From assembly GCF_019929345.1 (NCBI RefSeq), contig NZ_JAHZPJ010000001.1:248001-312000 (forward strand): a stretch of 64,000 nucleotides of DNA, written 5' to 3'. The stretch comes from Streptococcus oralis (GTDB taxonomy: Bacteria; Bacillota; Bacilli; Lactobacillales; Streptococcaceae). The notes under the pieces were generated by a model, which did not search any database, was not told the origin of the DNA, and saw only the letters and a program-made list of their open reading frames with translations. Position numbers and translations under genes: made by a program. Positions 27,723 to 38,198 of the stretch are shown piece by piece. The stretch's first letter is position 1; every line of letters begins with the position of its first letter.

Positions 27723-30700
27723 TTAGCGATAAATCGTTTTCATAGCAATTCCCTCTAATTTCTCCTCCAAAGTAGGGTCTTTTTTTACAAAATGACGGGA
27801 GGAAACAATTGTTTTTTCTTCCTCTACATACCTGATAATAACAGGAATTGAGCCTTTATATTGTTCCAAGATAGTTGAAATTTCTTTATCGTAGTCGTGA
27901 TTTTTAACTTGAATCCAGAATCGCTCAGCCACTGCTTCTTTCAAATCTTGTGCAATCATTTGCAAACGACCATCTCGAGATTGAACCTTACCATTGATAT
28001 AGTAAAATTTCCCTTCGGATAGGATAGAGGCGAATTTTCGATACTGATCCGAAAATACAGTCACATCCATCCGAGACTTACTATCATGGACCTGTAGAAA
28101 GGCCATACTCTCGCCTTTCTTAGTTCGAATCACTTTTAGTTTTTGAACTTCAACTAGGAGAGTAGCTTGAGCTCCTTCAATAAGATTAGCAATCGGGGTC
28201 GTTGGATAAATGGCTTGTTTGGCAAGTGTCTGTAGAGGATGGGCACTGATACCAACCCCGATCAGTTCCTGCTCCTTGTAAAATTTCTCTGCTTCTGTAA
28301 AATCATCAGCCTCCGTCCAACTATAGTTTGCATCCGCAAAGAGTCCTCCCAACTCCTCAACAAATACAAAGAGGTTGGGTAGGTTTACTAGGATTTTCTG
28401 GCGGTTCTTGTCAAATTCATCAAAGAGCCCCAGTTCAACCAGAGGAGACAAAAGTGACAGTTTCTTGTAATTCTTAGGAAGACGTGTGACGAAATCCTCA
28501 ATGCTTGAGAAGGGACGATTTTCAATGATCCAATAGGAAAAATCTCTCGGCATTCCTTTAATGGCTTTCAAACCAAGATAGATTGTCTTCTGAGTAATCT
28601 TATCATGATAGGGAATGCTATTGATGGCTAAAGGCCCTACATCAAAGCCCATCTGCAATGCATCTATAATATAATCACTGCTGGAATAATTCAACATAAC
28701 TTGAAAGAAAATAGCAGGATAGTGCGTCTTGAAATAAGCAAGTTGGAATGCCAGTGCTGAGTAAGCATAAGCGTGGGATCTATTAAATCCATAGCCTGCA
28801 AACTTTTCCATCACTGCAAAAACTTGATTGGCTTTCTCTTCTGAATGCCCGAGTTTAACTGCACCGGAGATAAAATCTTCCTTCATCAAATGCATCTCTT
28901 TAGCATTTTTCTTACCCATGGCTCGTCTGAGAATGTCGGCTTTCCCAAGACTAAAGCCTCCAAAGCGCTGAGCTACCTGCATGACTTGCTCTTGATAGAG
29001 CATGATACCGTAGGTTGATGACAGGATGTCCTCCAAGGCAGGATCCAGCACCGTCACCTTTTCTTTGCCATGCTTACGAGCCACAAAATTATCGATATAA
29101 TCACTAGCACCTGGTCTGTTTAGAGATGTTGTTGCTACCACTTCTTCGAAGACTTGTGGCTTGACTCGTTTCAAGAGTCGAATGGCTCCTGGTTGTTCAA
29201 ATTGGAAAATACCTTTCGTATTTCCAGACGCAAAGAGGGCCAAGGTTTCTTTGTCTTCCAGATCAATCTCTTCGATTTTTAGATGAATACCTTTTGACTC
29301 TGCCAGTAATTCCTGCATTTTCTGTACGAAAGTCAGGTTACGTAAACCGAGGAAATCCATTTTTAGAAGTCCATTGGCTTCAACACCATGAGCATCATAC
29401 TGGGTGATGAGCATATCCTCACCATATTTTAGAGGAATATAATCCGTCAAGTCTTGGTCACTCATAACTACCCCTGCCGCATGGATAGAGGTCTGACGAG
29501 GATACCCTTCAATTTTCCGAGCAATCTCAAAAGCTTTTTGGTATTCGATTTTACTATTGATGACCTGCCTAAATTGCAAATTCTTTTCATAGGCCATCGT
29601 TAGCGTATCTCGGAAGCTGATTTTTTTCGTAATATTGGTTAGTTCATACTCAGGGACACCATAACGTTTGAAAACATCCCGAATTGCTTGCTTTGCTCCA
29701 AAGGTCGAATAAGTGACAATCTGCGCTACGTGTTGACTGCCATACCGATCACGAACATAACGAATGAACTCTGGTCTATAAAGGTCTGGAATGTCAATAT
29801 CAATATCAGGCATGGTGTACCGCTCACGATTTAAAAAGCGCTCGAAAATCAAGTTTTTCTCAACCGGATTAATCCCTGTGATGTCAAGTGAGTAGGCTAC
29901 CAAGCTACCTACAGCAGAACCGCGCCCCATTCCCATATAGTAGCCTTGGGAACGTCCAAAACGCAACAAATCCCAAACAACTAGAAAATAGTCATCAAAG
30001 CCCATATCATGAATAACAGCCAATTCTTCATTCAACCGCTCTCGATAAAGAGCTGATCTTAACCCCTTGTCAGTCAACCCTTGTTCAGCCCTCTCTCTAA
30101 GCTCTTCTACCGCTGGTCTTTCCGGATTAAAGCGAGGGAGTTTTAAACTTGGATCAAGTTGGTAGCTAACATTCTCTATCACACCTTGGAGATTGGCAAG
30201 TGCCTGAGGGAAGCGATTTTTAAATCGAGCTTCTAAGTCTGAGGCTGGTAGAAAGATCCCTTGTTGTGAATGCACATCCACTTCTCTCAGACTGACATTA
30301 TCCTTGATTGCCGATAGGATTTGCAAAACCTGTATGTCTTCTTTCTCAAAAGAGTTGACCTGATACAGTGGAAGAATGGGTTTGGTAAAGCCTTCTTGGT
30401 GAGTATCGGGGCTAACACCGATAAAATATTCAAGTCCCAAATCCAGCTTTTCAATTCCATCAAAATAAGGAACAATAACAGCAATATCCTCAAGGTGACT
30501 GGTAAAGTCAGACCAATTTTTTCGACCAGTCATTTTTAGAGTGGATAACTTCATCAACTCTTGGTAACCTTTAGTAGATAGGGCTAGAAAACGAAGAGAA
30601 ATATTGTCCTCATCTTTGACCAAGGTCATTTCAAGACCAATTAAAGGTTGAATGCCATACTTACGAGTCGCTTCTAGAAAATGATAGGCTCCATAGAGAT

Positions 30701-30824
30701 TATCCACATCCATGATAGCAAGGTGAGAATAGCCATATTCTTTAGCCATTTGTACGTATTTTTCAATCGAAACCACACTTTCCATAAAACTATAAACAGT
30801 CTTGGTGTCGAGCTGTGCAATCAT
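27723..30824 (-). CDS. dnaE: DNA polymerase III subunit alpha, DnaE type
   Basis: 1033 residues. The short DnaE of low-G+C Gram-positives, which extends RNA primers on the lagging strand and hands over to PolC. N-terminal PHP domain (from MIAQLDTKTVYSFMESV), polymerase palm with the catalytic aspartates in PDIDIDIPD (about 338-346), fingers with YSTFGAKQAIRDV and IHAAGVVMSDQ, HhH region, and a C-terminal OB fold (LRVEV-type region TLLVEVQKLKVIRTKKGE). 81 bases before pfkA. Confidence 0.96.
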   Translation of the reverse strand: MIAQLDTKTVYSFMESVVSIEKYVQMAKEYGYSHLAIMDVDNLYGAYHFLEATRKYGIQPLIGLEMTLVKDEDNISLRFLALSTKGYQELMKLSTLKMTGRKNWSDFTSHLEDIAVIVPYFDGIEKLDLGLEYFIGVSPDTHQEGFTKPILPLYQVNSFEKEDIQVLQILSAIKDNVSLREVDVHSQQGIFLPASDLEARFKNRFPQALANLQGVIENVSYQLDPSLKLPRFNPERPAVEELRERAEQGLTDKGLRSALYRERLNEELAVIHDMGFDDYFLVVWDLLRFGRSQGYYMGMGRGSAVGSLVAYSLDITGINPVEKNLIFERFLNRERYTMPDIDIDIPDLYRPEFIRYVRDRYGSQHVAQIVTYSTFGAKQAIRDVFKRYGVPEYELTNITKKISFRDTLTMAYEKNLQFRQVINSKIEYQKAFEIARKIEGYPRQTSIHAAGVVMSDQDLTDYIPLKYGEDMLITQYDAHGVEANGLLKMDFLGLRNLTFVQKMQELLAESKGIHLKIEEIDLEDKETLALFASGNTKGIFQFEQPGAIRLLKRVKPQVFEEVVATTSLNRPGASDYIDNFVARKHGKEKVTVLDPALEDILSSTYGIMLYQEQVMQVAQRFGGFSLGKADILRRAMGKKNAKEMHLMKEDFISGAVKLGHSEEKANQVFAVMEKFAGYGFNRSHAYAYSALAFQLAYFKTHYPAIFFQVMLNYSSSDYIIDALQMGFDVGPLAINSIPYHDKITQKTIYLGLKAIKGMPRDFSYWIIENRPFSSIEDFVTRLPKNYKKLSLLSPLVELGLFDEFDKNRQKILVNLPNLFVFVEELGGLFADANYSWTEADDFTEAEKFYKEQELIGVGISAHPLQTLAKQAIYPTTPIANLIEGAQATLLVEVQKLKVIRTKKGESMAFLQVHDSKSRMDVTVFSDQYRKFASILSEGKFYYINGKVQSRDGRLQMIAQDLKEAVAERFWIQVKNHDYDKEISTILEQYKGSIPVIIRYVEEEKTIVSSRHFVKKDPTLEEKLEGIAMKTIYR

Positions 30825-30989
30825 TTCTTCTCCCCCTTGCTTTAGATATAGTACTATTATACCATTTTAAAAACTAGAATGAAAAGCTAGAGGCCATTCC
30901 TTTTAAAGTGATTTCATCACAGGTCAACAATATCTTTTTTATCTTATTTTTGATATACTAAATTTAGAATATTTTCAAAGGAGAGCCCC

Positions 30990-33263
30990 ATGCGTTTTAA
31001 TCAATTCAGCTACCTTCCTGTTTTTCATTCGCAAGTTTTACGCGAGTTATCTCAGCTTGGTTTGAAGCTGGCACCAGAACAAGCATCAAAAAAACAACTT
31101 GAACAATTTGTCCGCTGGAGTTTTTTCACTTATGCGAACACCGATTATGCTCTATCCACTCTGGCAGCAGATAGAGAAACAGATTTAGTAACTTTTTTCC
31201 AGTCAGACCGTGAGTTAACTACGGAGATTTTCTACACAGTAGTTTTTCAACTTCTGGGATTTAGTTATCTGGTTGACTTTGAAGACGCCGAACAATTCCG
31301 TAAAGAAACTGGATTTCCTATTGTTTATGGAGATCTCATCGAAAATCTTTATCAATTGCTCAATACGCGAACTAAAAAAGGAAATACACTCATTGACCAG
31401 CTTGTTAGTGATGGGCTTATTGCGGAAGATAATCACTACCACTACTTTAACGGCAAGAGCTTAGCAACCTTCTCTACTCATGATGTCATTCGTGAAGTCG
31501 TGTATGTCGAGAGCCGTGTGGATACTGATAAAGACGGACTCCCTGATTTAGTCAAGGTCAGCATTATTCGCCCTCGCTATGATGGACAGATTCCTGCGGT
31601 TATGACTGCAAGTCCTTATCACCAAGGCACCAACGACAAAGCCAGCGACAAGGCTCTCTACAAAATGGAAGGAGAGCTTGAGGTCAAGCCACCCCACACC
31701 ATTGAGCTCGAGGAACCTAAGCTGAATTTTGTCGAGCCTCATGGTCAAGCAGAAACCGTCTCTGAAACTGAAGAAAAGCTAACTCACATCAATAGTTCTT
31801 ACACTCTCAACGATTACTTCCTCCCACGTGGATTTGCCAATCTCTATGTATCGGGTGTTGGAACCAAGGATTCCCAAGGTCTCATGACCAATGGGGACTA
31901 CCAGCAGATTGAAGCATATAAAAACGTGATTGACTGGCTTAATGGCCGTTGCCGTGCTTTCACGGATCACACGCGCAAACGTCAAATCAAGGCTGATTGG
32001 TCAAACGGAAAAGTCGCAACAACAGGAATTTCTTATCTAGGCACCATGTCCAATGGTCTTGCGACCACTGGTGTTGATGGCTTAGAAGTGATTATCGCTG
32101 AAGCAGGTATTTCCTCTTGGTGTAACTACTATCGTGAAAATGGTCTGGTCACTAGCCCTAGTGGTTATCCAGGTGAGGATTTTGACTCACTTGCTGAATT
32201 GACCTACTCCCGCAATCTCTTAGCTGGTGACTATATCCGTTGTAATGAAGCTCATCAAGCGGACTTAGAAAAGGTAAAAGAGAAACTCGATCGCAAGACT
32301 GGTGACTACAATCAGTTTTGGCATGACCGCAACTATCTGCTCAATGCTCACAAGGTTCAAGCTGAGGTCGTCTTTACGCATGGTTCCCAGGATTGGAACG
32401 TCAAACCTCTTCATGTTTACCAGATGTTTCATGCCCTTCCTAGCCATATCAATAAGCACCTCTTTTTCCATCATGGCGCCCACGTTTATATGAACAACTG
32501 GCAGTCGATCGATTTCCGCGAGTCCATGAATGCTCTCTTAAGCAAGAAATTGTTAGGACTTGACTCAAGCTATCAACTTCCTACTGTCATCTGGCAAGAC
32601 AATACTGTACCTCAAAGTTGGCAGGGTCTTGATGACTTTGGCAAGCAAGATGAACTGCATACCTTCTCTCTTGGTAATGAGGAAAAAGTGATTCAAAATC
32701 AGTATGATCAAAAAGATTTTGACCGTTATGGCAAGACTTACCAGACCTTCAACACTGAGCTTTACCAAGGAAAAGCCAATCAAATCACCATTGACCTTCC
32801 AGTGACCAATGACATCCACTTAAATGGTCGAGTGGAGCTGAAACTTCGTGTCAAATCAAGTACAAACAAGGGCTTATTATCTGCTCAACTGCTGGAACTT
32901 GGACAAAAGAAATATCTACAACCTTATCCAGCGGTTCAATCTGTCCGAACAATTGATAATGGTCGCTACCATATGCTTGAAAATCTCTGCGAACTGCCAT
33001 TTACTCCAAGTGTTCAACGTGTCATCTCCAAAGGCTACCTTAATTTGCAAAATCGAAACGATCTCTTAAGGATTGAAAATATCCAACCAAATGAATGGAT
33101 GGACTTCAAGCTAGAACTGCAACCAACTATCTACAAGCTGAAAAAAGGTGACACACTTCGCCTTGTTCTCTACACAACAGACTTTGAGATTACAATTCGA
33201 GATAATACAGACTACCACTTAACTATTGATTTAGCACAGTCTTCTATCACTATCCCCTCATAA
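30990..33263 (+). CDS. pepX: Xaa-Pro dipeptidyl-peptidase
   Basis: 757 residues. Cytoplasmic serine peptidase (S15) that removes X-Pro dipeptides, needed for proline-rich peptides. N-terminal helical oligomerisation domain, an alpha/beta-hydrolase core with nucleophile Ser348 in GISYLG, Asp in [10 protein letters not shown], His in FFHHGAHVY, and a C-terminal jelly-roll-like domain. The serine position equals that of the lactococcal enzyme. Promoter-like TATACT at about 30953. Divergent from dnaE; 17 bases before the regulator gene. Confidence 0.96.
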   Translation: MRFNQFSYLPVFHSQVLRELSQLGLKLAPEQASKKQLEQFVRWSFFTYANTDYALSTLAADRETDLVTFFQSDRELTTEIFYTVVFQLLGFSYLVDFEDAEQFRKETGFPIVYGDLIENLYQLLNTRTKKGNTLIDQLVSDGLIAEDNHYHYFNGKSLATFSTHDVIREVVYVESRVDTDKDGLPDLVKVSIIRPRYDGQIPAVMTASPYHQGTNDKASDKALYKMEGELEVKPPHTIELEEPKLNFVEPHGQAETVSETEEKLTHINSSYTLNDYFLPRGFANLYVSGVGTKDSQGLMTNGDYQQIEAYKNVIDWLNGRCRAFTDHTRKRQIKADWSNGKVATTGISYLGTMSNGLATTGVDGLEVIIAEAGISSWCNYYRENGLVTSPSGYPGEDFDSLAELTYSRNLLAGDYIRCNEAHQADLEKVKEKLDRKTGDYNQFWHDRNYLLNAHKVQAEVVFTHGSQDWNVKPLHVYQMFHALPSHINKHLFFHHGAHVYMNNWQSIDFRESMNALLSKKLLGLDSSYQLPTVIWQDNTVPQSWQGLDDFGKQDELHTFSLGNEEKVIQNQYDQKDFDRYGKTYQTFNTELYQGKANQITIDLPVTNDIHLNGRVELKLRVKSSTNKGLLSAQLLELGQKKYLQPYPAVQSVRTIDNGRYHMLENLCELPFTPSVQRVISKGYLNLQNRNDLLRIENIQPNEWMDFKLELQPTIYKLKKGDTLRLVLYTTDFEITIRDNTDYHLTIDLAQSSITIPS

Positions 33264-33279
33264 AAGGAGTCAGCCTCAT

Positions 33280-33750
33280 ATGAATAAATCTGAACATAGA
33301 CACCAACTCATCCGTTCACTTGTAGCTAAAAATAAGATTCATACACAAGCAGAGTTGCAAACTTTACTAGCTGAAAATGATATTCAAGTCACACAGGCCA
33401 CTCTCTCACGCGATATCAAAACCATGAATCTATCAAAGGTTCGCGAAGCAGATCATTCTTACTATGTTTTAAATACTGGTTCCATCTCCAAGTGGGAAAA
33501 ACGCTTGGAAAACTATATGGAAGATAGCTTGGTCATGCTACGTCCTGTCCAGCATCAGGTTGTCCTCAAAACCTTGCCAGGCCTTGCCCAATCGTTTGGA
33601 GCTGTTCTCGATGCGCTTGATTTCAAACAAATCATTGCCACCGTATGTGGTGATGACGTCTGCCTTCTTATCTGTGAAAATGCTGAAGAAGCACAGACTT
33701 GCTTTGAAATTCTAAAAAAATTTGCGCCACCATTTTTCTTCAATGACTAA
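33280..33750 (+). CDS. argR: ArgR/AhrC-family transcriptional regulator
   Basis: 156 residues. N-terminal winged helix (HRHQLIRSLVAKNKIHTQAE, with TQATLSRDIKTMNLSKV as the recognition segment) and a C-terminal hexamerising, arginine-binding domain (VVLKTLPGLAQSFGAVLDAL, then TVCGDDVCLLICE). Streptococci carry several ArgR paralogs; which regulon this one controls cannot be told from sequence. It follows pepX by 17 bases and is probably cotranscribed. Confidence 0.9.
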   Translation: MNKSEHRHQLIRSLVAKNKIHTQAELQTLLAENDIQVTQATLSRDIKTMNLSKVREADHSYYVLNTGSISKWEKRLENYMEDSLVMLRPVQHQVVLKTLPGLAQSFGAVLDALDFKQIIATVCGDDVCLLICENAEEAQTCFEILKKFAPPFFFND

Positions 33751-33756
33751 AAAATC

Positions 33757-33790
33757 CCCCGTGATAAATACAATCACGGGGTTCTGTTTT
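33757..33790 (+). terminator. Terminator after the argR-family gene
   Basis: CCCCGTGAT-AAATACA-ATCACGGGG, 9-bp perfect stem, then TTCTGTTTT. Confidence 0.88.
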
Positions 33791-33850
33791 ATAACGATAT
33801 AATTTCTACAATATGCAAAATCAGTGTAAGGATTATAAACTCTCTTTTAC

Positions 33851-33882
33851 TATAGAAAAAATCCCATATAATCTATAATAAA
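33851..33882 (+). mobile_element. Short ISL3 (IS1167-like) leader remnant
   Basis: TATAGAAAAAATCCCATATA and the bases after it match the left untranslated region of the 8-kb IS (8061-8092) with few changes. Nothing of a transposase is left. It sits in the 242-bp gap between argR and phoH. Confidence 0.6.
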
Positions 33883-33992
33883 CTTGATTTCATGTTGGAA
33901 ATTACTTCAACCTTAAGAAATTAACTTTCATCACCTTAACGATGAAAAGAGTGATTAAAATGTATTCTCTTTCAATATTCTATTTCCAGTCT

Positions 33993-34988
33993 CTATACAA
34001 GTTCTTCTACTTCTTGTCCCTTTTCTTCAACCTTGACTGGAGCTGGTTCATAAGCTCGGATAATCTGAGCGACAACTGGATGGCGAACCACATCCTTAGC
34101 TGAAAAATGAACAAAGTCAATTTGGTGAATGTTCTTAAGTTTTTCTTGGGCATCAATCAAACCGGACTTGACATTACGTGGTAGGTCAATCTGACTGATA
34201 TCTCCATTGACAATCATTTTAGAATTAAAGCCTAAACGAGTCAAGAACATCTTCATCTGCATGATGGTCGTATTTTGTGCCTCATCTAGAATGACAAAGG
34301 CATCGTCCAAGGTCCTCCCACGCATGTAGGCAAGGGGCGCAATTTCGATAATCTCACGTTCCATGAGACGAGTCGTTTGGTCTTTCCCCAGAATCTGATA
34401 CAGGGCATCATAAACTGGTCGAAGATAGGGATCGACCTTCTCCTTGAGATCTCCCGGAAGAAATCCTAGACTCTCTCCCGCTTCCACTGCTGGTCGAGTG
34501 AGGATAATCCGCTTTACTTGCCCGCGTTTAAGGGCAGTTACTGCCAAGGTCACTGCAAGGAAGGTCTTCCCTGTCCCTGCTGGCCCAATTCCAAAGGTCA
34601 CATCATGCTGTTTGACACTGTCTACATAAAGCTTTTGACCCAAGGTTTTGACACGGATCGGTTTCCCAGTATTGTCTTTGATAATTTCTTCTTCGTAAAG
34701 GGCGACAAACTTGTCGATTTCATCGTTTTTGGCCATGCTAATCGCAGTCACTACATCTGGTGTGCCAACCGTCATCCCACGATTAACCAAGACCATCAAT
34801 GCCTGAATAACCTGACGGGCTTCCTCACAGGCAGCCTCTTCTCCCAAAACCTGGACAATCTCTGTACGAGCATGAATCACCACATCGAGTTCTTCTTCCA
34901 TCAAACGAAGATGGCGCTCGTTGGATCCAAAAAGATGAAACAAGTCATCTGGATGACTTAGTTGAATGTCTATTGAATGTTCCTTCAA
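33993..34988 (-). CDS. phoH: PhoH family ATPase
   Basis: 331 residues. Walker A GPAGTGKT (135-142), Walker B FVILDEAQN, and the KH-like N-terminal region of the PhoH/YlaK group; thought to act in RNA metabolism. The start is a TTG at 34988 with GAGAGG 8 bases upstream, giving the conserved MKEHSIDIQLSHPDD N-terminus. The next ATG is 29 codons later and would delete the conserved segment. Confidence 0.9.
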   Translation of the reverse strand: MKEHSIDIQLSHPDDLFHLFGSNERHLRLMEEELDVVIHARTEIVQVLGEEAACEEARQVIQALMVLVNRGMTVGTPDVVTAISMAKNDEIDKFVALYEEEIIKDNTGKPIRVKTLGQKLYVDSVKQHDVTFGIGPAGTGKTFLAVTLAVTALKRGQVKRIILTRPAVEAGESLGFLPGDLKEKVDPYLRPVYDALYQILGKDQTTRLMEREIIEIAPLAYMRGRTLDDAFVILDEAQNTTIMQMKMFLTRLGFNSKMIVNGDISQIDLPRNVKSGLIDAQEKLKNIHQIDFVHFSAKDVVRHPVVAQIIRAYEPAPVKVEEKGQEVEELV

Positions 34989-35068
34989 ATAAAGAACCTC
35001 TCTAATCCGTTTATTTCTTTTTATTATAGCAAAGAGAACAATAAAATACTAGCCTCATCTCATTGTCT

Positions 35069-35284
35069 CTAGTGTTCTAAGTATTCTTGCCAGATGGCGT
35101 CAAAATCTCCTAGGTTAAAAGAGAAGCTGGCATGCTCCTCCAAAAAGCGACTCACCTCATCAAAATCATCCGTATGTTTTGGAAAGGCTGACTCCTCAAA
35201 AGCGAGATCTGCCAAAATTGCTTTTGGGCTATTACTTTTAGGATTGCGCTCGGTCATGAGCCAAGTGTAAAATGATTTTCTCAA
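35069..35284 (-). CDS. YozE family protein (UPF0346)
   Basis: 71 residues, [20 protein letters not shown] at the N-terminus and a Phe/Glu-rich C-terminus. It is the full family length; a small helical (SAM-like) domain with no known biochemical role. TTG start at 35284 overlaps the TGA of the GrpB-like gene (TTGA), with GGAGAAAG upstream, so it is translationally coupled. Confidence 0.85.
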   Translation of the reverse strand: MRKSFYTWLMTERNPKSNSPKAILADLAFEESAFPKHTDDFDEVSRFLEEHASFSFNLGDFDAIWQEYLEH

Positions 35285-35886
35285 TTCTTTCTCCTATCAA
35301 GAGTTTTTTGATGACACTTTTCTGATTCTTGAAAATTACTGGACTTAGCCTCTGAAACGTAGTGGTTTATAAAATCTGTTTTAGCATCTGTATAGGCGTC
35401 TCGATTGTGTTCAAATTTTTTCCACAAACTTAGTTTTAATTCCTGATACGCTTGGGCGATATCTGGATGCTGGCAGAGATAATCTCTAAAATAAATCTCG
35501 TCATGATCTCCCATCAATCGCAAATGTAGATGAAAAACCTTCTCGGCAAAGCCCTGCTCTGTATAGCCTTTATTTAGCGAAATCCTGTTAGGACTTTCCG
35601 ACATCACTAGCCAACCATTCTTCACCAATAAATCCCTAACTCTTGCTAAATCCTCTATTCTGTCTACTTCTAATAAAATATCAACGATATTTTTGGCCCA
35701 AATATTAGGGATAGCAGTGCTACCGATATGTTCTATTCTTTTAATAACATTTGCACCCAATATTTTTTTCAGACTTGTTTTTTCCGATTCATACCAGTCT
35801 TTCCACTCTGACTTGTGCTCTACTAGAAAAATAGGAAAAAGTTGCCAGAGTTCCTCTAAACTCATTTCTTCAAGTTTCTTTTTCAT
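35281..35886 (-). CDS. GrpB/UPF0157-family nucleotidyltransferase-like protein
   Basis: 201 residues. The family core is visible: [26 protein letters not shown] (nucleotidyltransferase fold with GS and two acidic residues) and [20 protein letters not shown]. The family is widespread but its function is not established. It carries an unusual basic, Ser/Gln-rich C-terminal tail ([20 protein letters not shown]). Placed between cvfB and yozE; overlaps yozE by 4 bases. Confidence 0.8.
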   Translation of the reverse strand: MKKKLEEMSLEELWQLFPIFLVEHKSEWKDWYESEKTSLKKILGANVIKRIEHIGSTAIPNIWAKNIVDILLEVDRIEDLARVRDLLVKNGWLVMSESPNRISLNKGYTEQGFAEKVFHLHLRLMGDHDEIYFRDYLCQHPDIAQAYQELKLSLWKKFEHNRDAYTDAKTDFINHYVSEAKSSNFQESEKCHQKTLDRRKN

Positions 35887-35897
35887 GTCTATGAGGC

Positions 35898-36752
35898 CTA
35901 AATCAACTCTGTCCCAAACTGGTCTTGTTTGATTTTACCAGCCTTCATCAAGCCACCGAGCGCTTTCTTGAACTGACCTTTAGAGATACCAAAGGTTGCC
36001 TTGATATCGTCAGGAGATGACTTATCATTTAAGGTCATGAAACCGCCATTGCTTTCCAAGTAGGTCAAAATCATCTGAGCATCATTTTCCAACATTTCAA
36101 AGGAACGTGGTTTGAGAGAAAGGTTCAAGGTGCGGTCCACTTCACGGAAACCAATGACACGCGCATCTAGCACTTGTCCCAAACGTGGCTCTGCGTAGCG
36201 CTCACTTGGGTGAATGAAACCAAGCATGTTATTCTCTGGCAGATAGACAAAGGTCCCTGACAGCTTGAGACGGTAAACAATGGCTGGCCAGTTTTGGTTC
36301 TGCATGTTGTTGTAAGCAGGACGAGCCAGACGTTGGAAGTCTTCCTGATAAGCCAAGAGGCCCCAGATGCGGTCTTTTTTGTCCACTTCAAGACGGATGT
36401 AAAGTTTATCACCCTTCTTAGGCCAGAGTTCCTTGAGCTCAGGGAGGATATCGAGTGACACAACGATTTCCTTATCAGGTAAACCGGTATCGACAAAAAC
36501 ACCCAAGTCCTTACGAACTTCTGTTACGGTTCCCCAACCAAATTGGTCCTGAGTGGCAGTCACTTCTAGAGTGGTCAAGCGGAGTTTTTGCTTCATATCC
36601 GTGTAGGCAAAACCTTTGACCGTATCACCTACTGTATGTTGACCTTCTTCCTTAGCAAGAGCATAAGTCTGACCATCCTTTTGCACAAAGTAAAAACGGT
36701 CATTTTCATCGATGATGAGTCCAACGATAAAACTTGCAAGATTTGTATTCAT
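35898..36752 (-). CDS. cvfB: S1-domain RNA-binding regulatory protein CvfB
   Basis: 284 residues. Three consecutive S1-like beta domains (the third with YLPENNMLGFIHPSERYAEP) and a C-terminal winged helix (about 225-284). CvfB homologs act post-transcriptionally on virulence genes in staphylococci. The start is the ATG at 36752 (MNTNLASFIVGLIIDENDR) with GGAAAT upstream; an in-frame ATG 39 bases upstream lacks a good ribosome site. Confidence 0.88.
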   Translation of the reverse strand: MNTNLASFIVGLIIDENDRFYFVQKDGQTYALAKEEGQHTVGDTVKGFAYTDMKQKLRLTTLEVTATQDQFGWGTVTEVRKDLGVFVDTGLPDKEIVVSLDILPELKELWPKKGDKLYIRLEVDKKDRIWGLLAYQEDFQRLARPAYNNMQNQNWPAIVYRLKLSGTFVYLPENNMLGFIHPSERYAEPRLGQVLDARVIGFREVDRTLNLSLKPRSFEMLENDAQMILTYLESNGGFMTLNDKSSPDDIKATFGISKGQFKKALGGLMKAGKIKQDQFGTELI

Positions 36753-36768
36753 ATTTCCTTCTTTCGAA

Positions 36769-36801
36769 TAAAACTCAGCCAGCAATGCCAACTGAGTTTT
36801 T
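36769..36801. terminator. Hairpin between frr and cvfB
   Basis: AAACTCAG (36771-36778) pairs with CTGAGTTT (36792-36799), with A- and T-runs on the two sides, downstream of frr (minus strand). Confidence 0.7.
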
Positions 36802-36811
36802 CTGTTTATTT

Positions 36812-37369
36812 TTAGACTTCCAAGATTTCTTTTTCTTTGTTGGCAGTCATGTCGTCGATGTGTTTCACAGCGTCGTCTGTTACTTTTTGAATATCTTTTT
36901 CAAGAGTCTTCAATTCGTCTTCAGTGATTTCTTTTGCTTTTTCTTGCTTTTTAGCTTCGTCCATAGCGTCGCGACGGATGTTGCGGACAGCCACTTTAGC
37001 ATTTTCACCGACCTTCTTCACTTCTTTGGCAAGGTCACGACGAGTCTCTTCTGTAAGAGCTGGGATAACCAAGCGGATCACAGAGCCGTCATTAGCTGGT
37101 GTAATACCAAGATCAGAAGCATTCAAGGCACGTTCGATGTCTTTCAATGAAGACTTGTCAAATGGTGTTACCAACAAGACACGCGCTTCTGGAATGGTAA
37201 TTGAAGCGATTTGGTTAAGAGGAGTTTCGACTCCATAGTATTCTACGTAGATACGGTCTAGCAAGCTTGCGTTGGCACGACCGGCACGGATTCCACCAAA
37301 TTCACGAGCAAGTGATTGGTGAGACTGGGTCATTCTCTCTTTAGCTTTTTCTACAATTGCATTAGCCAT
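36812..37369 (-). CDS. frr: Ribosome recycling factor
   Basis: 185 residues. Splits the post-termination ribosome together with EF-G. Hallmarks: [35 protein letters not shown] and the long basic helix [20 protein letters not shown]. The start is the ATG at 37369 ([12 protein letters not shown]); it follows pyrH by 7 bases. The upstream in-frame ATG at 37438 lies inside pyrH. Confidence 0.96.
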   Translation of the reverse strand: MANAIVEKAKERMTQSHQSLAREFGGIRAGRANASLLDRIYVEYYGVETPLNQIASITIPEARVLLVTPFDKSSLKDIERALNASDLGITPANDGSVIRLVIPALTEETRRDLAKEVKKVGENAKVAVRNIRRDAMDEAKKQEKAKEITEDELKTLEKDIQKVTDDAVKHIDDMTANKEKEILEV

Positions 37370-37376
37370 AATTTTC

Positions 37377-38114
37377 TTATTCCTTTTCTTCGATATTGTT
37401 TGAAACTGTTGTTCCGATATTTTCACCAAATACGACACGTTTGATGTTGCCTGGTTGGTTCATGTTAAAGACAACTAAGTCAATGTCGTTGTCCATAGAG
37501 AGGGTTGAAGCAGTTGAGTCCATGATACGAAGACCTTTATTGATAACGTCACGGTGGGTCAATTCTTCAAACTTAACGGCAGTCTTGTCTTTCTTAGGAT
37601 CGGCATTGTAAACACCATCGACCCCATTTTTAGCCATAAGGATGGCATCCGCTTCGATTTCAGCTGCACGAAGGGCTGCTGTTGTATCTGTTGAGAAGTA
37701 AGGTGAACCAATCCCAGCACCAAAGATAACGATACGCCCTTTTTCAAGGTGGCGAAGAGCACGTCCACGTACGTAAGGTTCTGCCACTTGTTGCATAGCA
37801 ATGGCTGTTTGCACACGCGTATCAACACCAACTTGTTGCAATGAATCTGCCATCACAAGAGCATTCATCACGGTCCCAAGCATTCCAGTGTAATCGGCCT
37901 GAACGCGGTCCATTCCTGCTTCTGCAGCAGGTTCTCCGCGCCAGAGATTTCCTCCACCAATAACAAGGGCAATTTCGATACCTAAGCTATGAACTTCTTG
38001 AATCTCTTTTGCGATTGTTTGAACTGTTTGGATATCAATCCCTACGCCACGTTCACCTGCAAGAGCCTCACCTGATAACTTGATTAAAATACGTTTATAC
38101 TTGGGGTTCGCCAT
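37377..38114 (-). CDS. pyrH: UMP kinase
   Basis: 245 residues. Phosphorylates UMP to UDP; hexameric, amino-acid-kinase fold. [20 protein letters not shown] at the N-terminus, [13 protein letters not shown], and the GTGSP-like [19 protein letters not shown]. Cotranscribed with frr, the common arrangement. Confidence 0.96.
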   Translation of the reverse strand: MANPKYKRILIKLSGEALAGERGVGIDIQTVQTIAKEIQEVHSLGIEIALVIGGGNLWRGEPAAEAGMDRVQADYTGMLGTVMNALVMADSLQQVGVDTRVQTAIAMQQVAEPYVRGRALRHLEKGRIVIFGAGIGSPYFSTDTTAALRAAEIEADAILMAKNGVDGVYNADPKKDKTAVKFEELTHRDVINKGLRIMDSTASTLSMDNDIDLVVFNMNQPGNIKRVVFGENIGTTVSNNIEEKE

Positions 38115-38198
38115 TTTTACTCTCCTTTTTTCATCCTACCTATTTTATCACAATTTCTTAGATTTTTATAGTGTCATGAGCAATTCTTTCAAAAAAAA